A stretch of DNA of 20,670 bases from NCBI GenBank assembly GCA_002309695.1, contig DBXV01000003.1, positions 1 to 20,670 of the forward strand, written 5' to 3'. Below the pieces are notes generated by a model that made no database searches, was not told the origin of the DNA, and saw nothing but the letters and a program-made list of their open reading frames with translations. This document shows positions 13,658-20,670 of the stretch, one piece after another. The translations under genes and the position numbers were made by a program. How positions within the stretch are numbered: the stretch's first letter is position 1; each line of letters begins with the position of its first letter. Source of the stretch: Myxococcales bacterium UBA1203 (GTDB taxonomy: Bacteria; Myxococcota; Myxococcia; Myxococcales; UBA5297).

Positions 13658-15991
13658 TTAGTAGTAAGCCCCCAGGAATGCGCCCCAGTTGCTGCACCAC
13701 CCGGCTTTTCGGTAATCGCCGCTGGTGGACGTGACCGTCGTCTTCAAATACCAGCCCGTCCGGTCATTTTTTTCACTACAACTCGAGTTAGGGTTGTTTT
13801 TGCCCATACAGCACGGATCGGCAGAGTAGGGAACATAGCCCTCGCCGTAGTATTTGCAGTCAAAAGCCTCGGGGAAGAATACCGCGATGCCGGACGCATT
13901 GTCGTGGCTGTAGCCCCAGTAGCTCTTATTGGTCTTGACCTTGGCATATACCATATATGAGCTGATGCTGGTCAGGACGCTGGAGGCCGAGGTCTTGAGT
14001 GTGGCCGGCAGCGAACTGGAATTGCTCACCTGCGTGGCAAAATGTTTCAGGTCCATGTGCTCCTGATAGCCGTATTCCTGAGTGTTGTCCCGAATGGTTT
14101 TAATGGTGCTCTTATAGGACGACGTGGTGATGGCCGACTTCAGAGCTGAACCAAAGTTCCCCAGCGATGTGGTCAGGCCGCTGACTTTGGAGAGGTCAAA
14201 CACGGCCTGGGTGGCGCTTTTGCTCGAGTGATTATAGTAGGCATCGACAATTTTCTTGGAGAGCGTCAGCGCATCCATCGTCGGCGTTCCCGCCAGCGCT
14301 TTCAGAATGGCATTGTAATCCCAGCCCGACCCCGGCTCCGATTCCGCGGACGCCACCAGATAATCGCCATAAGCGGCGGAGGCGGCGCCGACTTCATACA
14401 TGCCCATCAGACAGGCATCGAAACCGATGATGGAGAGCTTCTGTCCCGCCTGGGTTTTGATGGCATTCAGCGCGTTTCCATAGGCGCCGTCGGCCAGTGT
14501 AATCATCTTGCCGTCGTTATTCGTTGTTTCATCCTGCGAGAAGCCTCTCGTGACAGTTTCGGTCTCCTGAACTTTATCCATGAAACCGATGCGGCCGCCG
14601 CAGTGACGCGAACAGCTGTCCTCATCTTCGCCGTTCCGCCAGCCGCCGCCGTGGTCCCACAAAATGAGGGCGTATTTTTTGGCCGGGTAATTCTTCACGG
14701 CCCAGACGCCGAATTTTTTCAGGGTGTCCGCGCTGCTCATATCCGCTTCGGTGCCGGAGAAAATGGCCGTTCCGGAATTGAGCGTGGTGAGGCCGGACTC
14801 TGTGACTTTGTACAGCTTCGTGTCGCTGCTGCCGCTGCCGTCGTGCAGCACAATCACATTCACCTTTTTGCTCGTGCCGGCAGCCTTGAGCCCATCTTTC
14901 ATTTCACCCAGGTCGGTGTTGGCGCCGAGGTTCAGGTTATTGTCGCCGTCCAGGAAAACCATGAACGTCCATTCATCCAAATTGGAGACGGTGACGCACG
15001 TGGGCGTGCCGGACGAGTCGTCGCAGGTCTGGCCCGTGGAGCAGGAGAGCCCCGCTGTGGCGCACGTTTTTGCGCAGGTGCCGTTGTGGTCGTTGTCCTG
15101 ATAGCCGGAAGCGCAGGCGCCGCAGCTGGTGCCGGTATAGCCCGTCTCGCAGCTGCATTTGGGCGTTCCGCTGGCGTCCGTGCAGCTGCCGTGGCCGCAG
15201 CTGAGGCCGGAGAGCGAGCATCCCTTGTTGCAGCTGCCGTTGTGGTCGTTGTCCTGATACCCCGAGGCGCAGGAGGAGCAGTCGGTGCCGGCATAACCGG
15301 TTTCGCAGACGCAGGCGGCCGTGCCGTTGGTATCGTTGCACGTGCCGTGAGAGCCGCAGTTGAGTCCCGCCGTGGCGCAGGTCGCGAGGCACAAATCGCC
15401 GGAACTGGAGCTGTGATAGCCTATCGCGCACCGCTGGCAGTTGGCGCCGGAGTAGCCCGCCTCACAGGAACAATAGGGACCTTTGTCACTATCGACGCAT
15501 GAACCATGGCTGCCGCAGTTCAGGCTGGTCGAAGCGCAGGTGCTGACAGTGGGGCCCGCGTCCTGGGCCGGAACCCCCGCATCCGACGATATGACAGGCG
15601 TTGTACCGCCATCGGGCCAAATGTCGGCAGGGATGCAGCTCACGCCGTCGTCATCCAGAGTATAGCCGGTGGTGCAGAAATTACATTTTGTGCCGCGATA
15701 CCCCTGATCGCATATACAGATGGCCTGGCCGCTGGAGTCGTCACAGGTGCCGTGCGCGCCGCACAGTCCCGCGGTGCAGCTCGCGCCGACGGCAGCGTCC
15801 TCCAGTCCGCCCGGCGTCCCCGCATCCGCGGCTGGAGTGTTCTGTGAAACGCCGGACCAGTCAAAAAGCTCGATTTCACTCTCGCCGCAGGCTGCCATCG
15901 ACACAGCCAGGCAGGCTGCCATGCAGATTCTGCGGATGCTGGTCAGGGGGAAAAACGAACCGTCACGGAAATTTGTGTGCGTTGTTTTCAT
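13658..15991 (-). CDS. Clostripain-family (peptidase C11) lipoprotein with EGF-like repeats
   Basis: 777 residues from the ATG at 15991, which has GAGGAG just upstream; a longer frame to 16069 lacks a ribosome binding site. A signal sequence with a lipobox-like SMAAC (Cys35) indicates an exported lipoprotein; Gly follows the Cys, which would permit outer-membrane sorting. Residues about 72-332 hold four EGF-like, Cys-rich repeats and a partial fifth (patterns such as CGSHGTCNDTNG and CETGYAGTDC), separated from the lipid anchor by DAG-rich linkers. The C11 peptidase domain starts at WTFMVFLDGDNN (about 340). The catalytic His447 is in WDHGGGW and Cys527 in FDACLMG. Clostripain-like enzymes generally cleave after Arg or Lys. 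The EGF region probably mediates binding or presentation at the cell surface (inference). A terminator follows. Confidence 0.92.
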   Translation of the reverse strand: MKTTHTNFRDGSFFPLTSIRRICMAACLAVSMAACGESEIELFDWSGVSQNTPAADAGTPGGLEDAAVGASCTAGLCGAHGTCDDSSGQAICICDQGYRGTKCNFCTTGYTLDDDGVSCIPADIWPDGGTTPVISSDAGVPAQDAGPTVSTCASTSLNCGSHGSCVDSDKGPYCSCEAGYSGANCQRCAIGYHSSSSGDLCLATCATAGLNCGSHGTCNDTNGTAACVCETGYAGTDCSSCASGYQDNDHNGSCNKGCSLSGLSCGHGSCTDASGTPKCSCETGYTGTSCGACASGYQDNDHNGTCAKTCATAGLSCSTGQTCDDSSGTPTCVTVSNLDEWTFMVFLDGDNNLNLGANTDLGEMKDGLKAAGTSKKVNVIVLHDGSGSSDTKLYKVTESGLTTLNSGTAIFSGTEADMSSADTLKKFGVWAVKNYPAKKYALILWDHGGGWRNGEDEDSCSRHCGGRIGFMDKVQETETVTRGFSQDETTNNDGKMITLADGAYGNALNAIKTQAGQKLSIIGFDACLMGMYEVGAASAAYGDYLVASAESEPGSGWDYNAILKALAGTPTMDALTLSKKIVDAYYNHSSKSATQAVFDLSKVSGLTTSLGNFGSALKSAITTSSYKSTIKTIRDNTQEYGYQEHMDLKHFATQVSNSSSLPATLKTSASSVLTSISSYMVYAKVKTNKSYWGYSHDNASGIAVFFPEAFDCKYYGEGYVPYSADPCCMGKNNPNSSCSEKNDRTGWYLKTTVTSTSGDYRKAGWCSNWGAFLGAYY
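15079..15259 (-). repeat. Near-identical DNA repeat units in the EGF-coding region
   Basis: The 25-bp block TGCCGTTGTGGTCGTTGTCC + TGATA occurs identically at 15079-15103 and 15235-15259, exactly 156 bp (52 codons) apart. It encodes the YQDNDHNG segment in both repeats. The identity at DNA level points to recent duplication or gene conversion between repeats, and gives a route to change repeat number by recombination. Confidence 0.7.
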
Positions 15992-16474
15992 GGGCTCCTC
16001 GCGGGAAAAATCGGCGCGCATGCCGGCAGACGATGCAGCGCTGTATTGATTTTGTTTCCGTCTATACACGATTCCAAATGAAAAAGCGTTGACTAATTTG
16101 GGTGTGGAAAAATTTTTTTGGTAATTTATATTCTTAAATCAACTGATTAAAGTAGCAGATAAAATTGAGCAGGGGATGATGTGAGGGATAAAAAGAGAGT
16201 GTGAGGCGAGACAGGGGGGCATGCTCCCCTGTCAGGGTATTGAAATTCAGTGTGTGCCTCCGTGTCCGCTCAGTGCGCCGGCTTTGCCTCCTTTTCGTTT
16301 TCTTTGACGCGCCCGCGATAAAATCATCCCAATCGCTTTCGCTGTGGCGCGCTTTTGATGGCCTGTCGCAGGCTCATTTGGGGGATACAGTGCGTTTTTT
16401 TGCTCAAAAGCCGACAATTCCTCTGTCTGCCGGCGTCTGGCAGGGCAGGAGAGCCGAAAGTCAGTCTCCCAAAA
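15992..16474. other. Intergenic region upstream of the clostripain gene
   Basis: No convincing gene; a plus-strand frame at 16201-16524 runs into the terminator and lacks a ribosome binding site. The segment 16080-16190 is AT-rich and is the likely promoter region of the clostripain gene on the minus strand. A TATAGA box is at about 16064-16069 but no good -35 was found at 16-18 bp. Confidence 0.4.
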
Positions 16475-16514
16475 TAAAAAATCCCCTCCTCCGAAACGTC
16501 CGGAAGAGGGGATT
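16475..16514 (-). terminator. Intrinsic terminator of the 1207-residue lipoprotein gene
   Basis: A 14-bp stem with one mismatch (16480-16493 with 16501-16514, core AATCCCCTC) and a 7-nt loop is followed on the minus strand by TTTTTTATTTT. It lies about 30 bp after the stop codon. Confidence 0.9.
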
Positions 16515-16541
16515 GCTGAATTGAATCGAAAGAACTGTTTC

Positions 16542-19500
16542 TTATTTTACCGGCTGAACCTCGATGATGGCGTAGCCGTCGCCGATATTGCCAAAGCGGT
16601 CACCCCATTGAGACGTGGCACTGCCGCGGCTTTCCTTTGTGAGTTCTTCGTAGTCGATAATGCCGCCGCCGGATTTTCCGCCCACATTTTTCAGCGGATA
16701 GGAATACGACTGCTGACCCTGGCCATGGCGCGTTCCCGTAAAGGCATAGGAGCTTCCCGCGCCGCCGCCGACCTCTGCGGTGTTTCCGCAATGGGCGAGG
16801 CCGCCATACCAGCCGCCTCCGCCGCCTGCCCGGCTGGCGGCAGCTGAGTTTGGACTGCACTGGGAGATGCTCATGCCGCTGCCAAAGAAGTCGCTGACGA
16901 GATCCCCTCTGCCATTGTATAAACCGCCGGTGGCGCCGCTCTGCGCGTAATAGCTGCCGCCGTTATAGGTGGCCGAACCCTTATTTTTGCCGCCGTCGGA
17001 CGCGGTTGAATTGGCCGCAAGTATCTCCGCCTTGGCGTCGGCGCCGCAGCTCAAGTCGCTTGGGTAGCAGTAGGTGGGATCCGGGCCGCCGCCGCCGCCG
17101 CCCGCCACGAGAATGCGGTAGGGCCAGTGGGTGGAATCCGAAGAGCAGTGAGAACTGCCGGGGCTGAGGCAGAAGTCCGTGCCCCCGCCGCCTCCGACTC
17201 CACCGCTGCTCCCGGTGCTGCCGCCATTATATGCCTTGGTTCCTCCGCCCGCCTTTCCCGTCCGGACATAAAGAGTCTGCTCCGTATCCAGCGTCAGCGT
17301 GCCATACATATAGGCTCCGGCGCCGCCGTGATTCCGGCAATTCCAGCCGCTGCCGATGCTGTTGACTGCCATCGACGTCTGCGATGCCCCGCCGCCACTG
17401 GCGCCCCAAGCCCTGAGCCAGTAGGTTCCGGGGTGAAGCCTGATAGAGCGTGCCTCGTTCCAGCTCTTAAAGTAGTAATATCGGCAGGTATTATATTTAT
17501 AGAATTTTTCAGACGACACACTTTCCGCTGGATAGGTCGTGCTGTTCGTCGAGGCTGTAATCGTAAACCAGTCGTACGCCTTATATTCCTGACTGCCGTA
17601 CGTGACCCCGGCCGGAATACCTGTATAATAAAATGTAACCGTCTTTCCCGTATAATCGCTCGATGTAAATGAGACGTCCGCAGACTGCCAGTTGGAATAG
17701 GACGTTGTGCCTGCAGCATTGCTGAAGCCGTAATGGCCGCCGTTTCTCTGCGTGGGCACGAGGGTGACGGTGACATTTCCGGGGGGCTGCTTTGTCAGAG
17801 AAACCGTGCAGGTCAGTCGTCCCTGTCTGGCGGCCACGGCATCGGAGCTGTAGTAAATATTGCCGCCGATTAAATCCGTGCCGTCACATGTCGCGAACTC
17901 TGTCCGGTTGGGGTTTTCGCAGTTCAGCGATATGCCCGGCGAGTCAGCGTCCTCGATGACGTAGTAGAGCGCGCTCGTCCTGTTCCAGTTGGTGTCCTGA
18001 GAAGTGGCTTTTATCTGAATACTGGTGAGCTTGCTGCCGTCATACGAATTATCCGTGACGCCCTTAAATGTTACCGTCTGCCACTTATCCCAGTTTTCGG
18101 GAGAAATGCTCAGGCTCGCAGCACTCGTAACGATGAGCTCCGTTGTGTTCCTGGACGTCAGTGTAATCGTGACGTTGGCTGTAGGTCTGCTCCCCAATTT
18201 AAATTTGAAGGAAGCTGACTGCCCTTCCCGAATCGAGGTGATACCCAGCTTGTCTTTTTCAAAACCGTATTTATTTCGGTCATAAATGGTGAATTGTTTA
18301 TTGATGGAGCGCGAATTGTAATCGCTTCCGCCGGAGGCGACAGCTCGGATATCGACTTGCTGGGTGCCGTCCACCGAGCCGTCATCCACAGCTGTTACCA
18401 TGGCGCACTTCTCCGCGCTGTAGTTCCCGGGATCGAACTCCAGCTTGGCGGGAGAGACGACGGCGCCGGTGGTGGTATTGCTGGATGTGATATTCAGCGT
18501 GACCTTCTGTGAGGGGCGGCTCATCAGCGCGTAGCAGATCTTTCGCGAAGCCGGATACGACTCATCGTAGCCATTTTCAGAGAGATAGGCGTCCCCGGAA
18601 GTGATGCGCTGACTGATTCCCACCGTGTCGTTGTCCTTGACGGTACCGGAAACCGTCTTGGGCGTGATGCCGTTGTAGGTCGTCTGAGGATTGGTGTCGG
18701 CGGAACTCCCGCTCAGCACCAGCGTGCAGTCATGGTCGCCGTCCGCAGTGCCGTCGTCGTCGATGCCCTCAATGGTGATGTTCTTCGGCTCGCCGTAGTC
18801 GTCCGCAGTAAAGGTGAGCGTAGCCCCTTCGGTAATTCTGCAGCGCTCCGCGGGCGTAACCTGGGCCGTGATGGTGGTTTCGACAGTGGGCTCAGTGGCG
18901 AGCGAGACGCCGACGCGATCGGTGCCGCCGCTCTCACTGACGGTGAAGGGATTTTTATTCACCAGAATCTGCGGTGCGTCGTTGTCGATGTTCACGAGGT
19001 CAATCGTGGGCATCTCCATGGCTGCAAAGAGCGCGTCTTCTGTCACGGGCTCGCCGAAGATGAGCTGATAGGTGTGGGGCGTCGTGTTCACCGCGCCGCT
19101 GTCCTCTTTGCCCGTCACAGTGATGGTCTTCTCCTTGTTCCAGTCGGCGGGCTGAATCGTGATACCCGTGGGAGGCGTGACGCTCGCGTACGCGTCGTTG
19201 GAAACCGAGAGGGGAATCGTCACCGCCGCAGAGGGCCTGCCGCCGAGCTTCACGCCAATCTCAACTGCCCCTCCGTCTTCGCTGGTCTCCAGCAGGTCGG
19301 GCAGACTGAGGATGACGCTGGCGGTCTCGGTGTCGCGGTTCACGAGGGAAACGCTCTGGGAAAGATTATTGAAATCCCCGTCGTCCGACATGCTGGTGAG
19401 GGCGAGATTGAATTTCTTGTCGCCGTCCACAACGCCGTCGCCCTTTCCGACAATCACCAGCGGCTGCGGCGTCTCCCAGTTCTCGGGCGTGAAGGTCAGC

Positions 19501-20165
19501 GACATCTCGCCGCCCTCCACCGACACGTCATCGCGGCCCGCGCCCGTGAGCGAGGCGAGCACCCGGACATCGGCGGTGGGCGCGCTGTCGAGGCGAATGT
19601 TGACCGTGGCCTTCGTCTCGCCGTTGTCGTCAACGATGTCGTTCCCGCCCTCCAGCTCGTAGAGAATATTGGCGCCCGTTTCGGAGATGCAGTTGCCCTG
19701 CTCGTTGCAGACTTTCGGCTCGGGGCAGGTCTTGTTCAGACAGGCGTCGAACACACAGTCGCCCGCCTTGCAGGTCTTGCCCGGATCGCACTCCACGCCC
19801 TCGCAGCGCGCGTCGTAGCAGTCGCCGTCCGTCCGGCACTGGAGTCCCTGGGCTTCGCAGGCGGCAATGCCCTCGGCGGAGCAGTCCGAATTTGCCCGGC
19901 AGTTGAGCCAGCCCTCTTCCGCGCAGTCACAGGCGACGGCCCATTCGGGCATCGACTGACCATTGCATTCCCCCGCGGGACCGGCATCGGGCTCAATGAT
20001 TCCGGAGTCTTCTGTGAGGTCCACAGGTTTGTCCTTTTTGTCGCTGCTGCAGGCAAAGCCGCTGACCGTTAATGAAAATGCAGAAATGAGAATAAAGAAT
20101 GAATTGAAGAATTTGGAGCCGCCCGCCCCGCCTCTGAATACACTGACAGCTTTTTTCTTTTGCAC
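16542..20165 (-). CDS. Large lipoprotein with Calx-beta-like repeats and an ALK-type glycine-rich domain
   Basis: 1207 residues from a GTG at 20165, preceded by GAGGAGG at 7 nt. A signal sequence ends in a lipobox-like SGFAC (Cys39) followed by SSDKKDK, so a lipoprotein, probably of the outer membrane. Residues about 65-160 are Cys-rich (CRTDGDCYDARCEGVECDPG type). From about 185 to 880 come some six beta-sandwich repeats with Calx-beta-like signatures, each with an F-x-P-x-N/D-W/Y motif (FTPENW, IQPADW, FTADDY, FDPGNY, ISPENW, FTSSDY) and most with a Dxx(D/V)DG turn. The C-terminus (about 890-1207) is glycine-rich: LRAWGASGGG, YNGGSTGSSGGVGGGGGTDF, ILVAGGGGGG, RAGGGGGWYGG, matching the pattern of the glycine-rich domain of ALK-type receptors. 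Calx-beta repeats usually bind calcium or act as adhesin stalks. Adhesion or surface display is likely; the ligand is unknown. Confidence 0.88.
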   Translation of the reverse strand: MQKKKAVSVFRGGAGGSKFFNSFFILISAFSLTVSGFACSSDKKDKPVDLTEDSGIIEPDAGPAGECNGQSMPEWAVACDCAEEGWLNCRANSDCSAEGIAACEAQGLQCRTDGDCYDARCEGVECDPGKTCKAGDCVFDACLNKTCPEPKVCNEQGNCISETGANILYELEGGNDIVDDNGETKATVNIRLDSAPTADVRVLASLTGAGRDDVSVEGGEMSLTFTPENWETPQPLVIVGKGDGVVDGDKKFNLALTSMSDDGDFNNLSQSVSLVNRDTETASVILSLPDLLETSEDGGAVEIGVKLGGRPSAAVTIPLSVSNDAYASVTPPTGITIQPADWNKEKTITVTGKEDSGAVNTTPHTYQLIFGEPVTEDALFAAMEMPTIDLVNIDNDAPQILVNKNPFTVSESGGTDRVGVSLATEPTVETTITAQVTPAERCRITEGATLTFTADDYGEPKNITIEGIDDDGTADGDHDCTLVLSGSSADTNPQTTYNGITPKTVSGTVKDNDTVGISQRITSGDAYLSENGYDESYPASRKICYALMSRPSQKVTLNITSSNTTTGAVVSPAKLEFDPGNYSAEKCAMVTAVDDGSVDGTQQVDIRAVASGGSDYNSRSINKQFTIYDRNKYGFEKDKLGITSIREGQSASFKFKLGSRPTANVTITLTSRNTTELIVTSAASLSISPENWDKWQTVTFKGVTDNSYDGSKLTSIQIKATSQDTNWNRTSALYYVIEDADSPGISLNCENPNRTEFATCDGTDLIGGNIYYSSDAVAARQGRLTCTVSLTKQPPGNVTVTLVPTQRNGGHYGFSNAAGTTSYSNWQSADVSFTSSDYTGKTVTFYYTGIPAGVTYGSQEYKAYDWFTITASTNSTTYPAESVSSEKFYKYNTCRYYYFKSWNEARSIRLHPGTYWLRAWGASGGGASQTSMAVNSIGSGWNCRNHGGAGAYMYGTLTLDTEQTLYVRTGKAGGGTKAYNGGSTGSSGGVGGGGGTDFCLSPGSSHCSSDSTHWPYRILVAGGGGGGPDPTYCYPSDLSCGADAKAEILAANSTASDGGKNKGSATYNGGSYYAQSGATGGLYNGRGDLVSDFFGSGMSISQCSPNSAAASRAGGGGGWYGGLAHCGNTAEVGGGAGSSYAFTGTRHGQGQQSYSYPLKNVGGKSGGGIIDYEELTKESRGSATSQWGDRFGNIGDGYAIIEVQPVK

Positions 20166-20187
20166 GGCGCTGCCTCCTCAAGAAAAA

Positions 20188-20206
20188 AGCCGGAGAAATT
20201 CCGGCT
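20188..20206 (-). promoter_or_regulatory. Terminator-like hairpin in the lipoprotein leader
   Basis: On the minus strand AGCCGGA-ATTTC-TCCGGCT is followed directly by a T tract (A tract 20183-20188 on plus), and the ribosome binding site GAGGAGG (20179-20173) begins a few bases later. An intrinsic terminator placed between promoter and start codon suggests attenuation; it could otherwise be a leftover terminator of an upstream unit. Confidence 0.55.
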
Positions 20207-20239
20207 GATTGAACGTCCCCCATCGATAAAAAGTAGTGA

Positions 20240-20268
20240 CGTCTAGGTAGGTGAAAAAGGGCAGTCAA
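20240..20268 (-). promoter_or_regulatory. Candidate promoter of the 1207-residue lipoprotein gene
   Basis: Minus strand: -35 TTGACT (20268-20263), 17-bp spacer, -10 TAGACG (20245-20240). The -10 is far from the E. coli consensus but matches the TAGAGG boxes of two other promoters in the window. The leader hairpin lies about 35 bp downstream. Confidence 0.45.
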
Positions 20269-20289
20269 TGGGAAAAATGGGGAGACCCG

Positions 20290-20503
20290 CTCACCCCGGA
20301 CAGGGCCCCTTCTCGGTCATCGCCTTTGGCGCTGACAGCTCCCCTAAAGTGGGAGCGAGGTTTTTATTGCGATATTATTATAACAATTGAAATTGGCGGA
20401 GTCAGGATTTGTTTTGAATACTTCGGCATTACAAAAGAAACCCTGACTCCCTCTTGGGGGAAGGTGGCTTCAACTGGGCTGGAGGAGGATTTCCGGGGGT
20501 GAG
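20290..20503. mobile_element. MITE-like palindromic element of about 215 bp
   Basis: The ends are inverted repeats: CTCACCCCGGA (20290-20300) and TCCGGGGGTGAG (20492-20503). Inside are three hairpins: GTCA-CGCC/GGCG-TGAC (about 20317-20335), GCTCCC/GGGAGC (about 20338-20356), and a long stem of 18 bp with two mismatches (20398-20415 with 20433-20450, starting GGAGTCAGG). The general style (GCTGACAGCTCCCCTAAAG and CTTGGGGGAAGGTGGC motifs) recalls short repeats I associate with gut bacteria, mainly Clostridia; this is from memory, not a search. No ORF and no transposase. It separates ftsY from the lipoprotein promoter. Confidence 0.5.
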
Positions 20504-20515
20504 GTAGTTCTGATA

Positions 20516-20542
20516 TGAGGTGAATAACCCCAATTCACCTCA
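20516..20542 (-). terminator. Hairpin overlapping the ftsY stop codon
   Basis: A perfect 10-bp stem TGAGGTGAAT / ATTCACCTCA (20516-20525 with 20533-20542) with a 7-nt loop includes the ftsY TGA. There is no T tract, so it is either a non-canonical terminator or an mRNA 3'-end stabiliser. Confidence 0.45.
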
Positions 20543-20670
20543 TTCAAACAGCGCATCCACGAACGATTTGCCGTCGAATTCCCGGAGATCTTCCACGGCC
20601 TCGCCGATGCCGATGTAGCGAATGGGAATTTTCAGCTCGTCCGAGATGCCGATCACCACGCCGCCCTTGG
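20540..20670 (-). CDS. ftsY: Signal recognition particle receptor FtsY, C-terminal end
   Basis: Only the last 42 full codons are in the window; the 5' part lies beyond base 20670. The segment reads KGGVVIGISDELKIPIRYIGIG, EAVEDLREFDGKSF and VDALFE, then stop. This is the end of the SRP-type GTPase (NG) domain of FtsY, including the G5-like KGG region and the typical closing helix. FtsY docks ribosome-SRP complexes at the membrane. The closely related Ffh has a different tail with an M domain, so FtsY is the better match. Confidence 0.9.
   Translation of the reverse strand, partial: KGGVVIGISDELKIPIRYIGIGEAVEDLREFDGKSFVDALFE

Noticed and set aside
15079..15259. CRISPR-like direct repeats
   Set aside because: Only two copies, in frame and encoding the same EGF segment; a protein repeat, not an array.
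14228..15502. Plus-strand frame of 424 residues opposite the clostripain gene
   Set aside because: Val/Ala/Gly-rich antisense shadow of the EGF-coding region; no start signals or recognisable domain.
18732..20072. Plus-strand frame of 446 residues opposite the large lipoprotein gene
   Set aside because: Antisense shadow of a GC-rich coding region; the minus-strand gene has a ribosome binding site, lipobox and repeats.

Overview
The window (about 20.7 kb) looks like chromosomal DNA of a Gram-negative bacterium. It is mostly GC-rich. Two very large lipoproteins with Asp-Ala-Gly ('DAG') linkers, EGF-like repeats, Calx-beta-like repeats and a glycine-rich domain point to the former Deltaproteobacteria (Myxococcota or Bradymonadota-like). 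The lineage is inferred from protein style, not from a marker gene. Clostripain, CstA and a catabolic-type glutamate dehydrogenase suggest an amino-acid and peptide lifestyle, possibly anaerobic.

Left part, plus strand (1-3440): the 3' end of cysK with a strong terminator, then a patch more AT-rich than its surroundings. The patch holds a xenobiotic-response-element (XRE) type helix-turn-helix regulator fused to an ImmA/IrrE-like domain, with its reading frame broken at a run of seven A. Next comes a 5' relic of a second such regulator with a matching upstream sequence, then an intact AAA ATPase of the DUF4143 class whose promoter overlaps a nested 34-bp palindrome, then a small overlapping ORF. 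This accessory patch lies against the 3' end of a minus-strand tRNA-Thr(CGT) gene, a classical island position, although no att repeat was found.

Middle, all minus strand (4338-13311): a translationally coupled ravA-viaA pair (MoxR AAA+ ATPase and von Willebrand A protein) with a possible decayed ORF downstream, a CstA-family carbon-starvation transporter, a PP2C phosphatase fused to a cyclic-nucleotide-binding domain, a Glu/Leu/Phe/Val dehydrogenase, and a stand-alone cyclic-nucleotide-binding protein. The arrangement suggests nutrient-stress and amino-acid physiology with cyclic-nucleotide input.

Right part, minus strand (13658-20670): a clostripain-family (C11) lipoprotein protease carrying EGF-like repeats, a 1207-residue lipoprotein with about six Calx-beta-like repeats and an ALK-type glycine-rich C-terminus, a roughly 215-bp MITE-like inverted-repeat element, and the 3' end of ftsY.

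Most minus-strand genes have their own terminator. Three minus-strand transcription units (tRNA-Thr, the PP2C fusion and the 1207-residue lipoprotein) share a promoter pattern of TTGACN, 17 bp, TAGASG. No rRNA, CRISPR array or complete insertion sequence was seen. No clearly new multi-gene system is evident. The most interesting leads are the broken tandem XRE/ImmA locus with the palindrome-controlled ATPase, and the two unusual surface lipoproteins.
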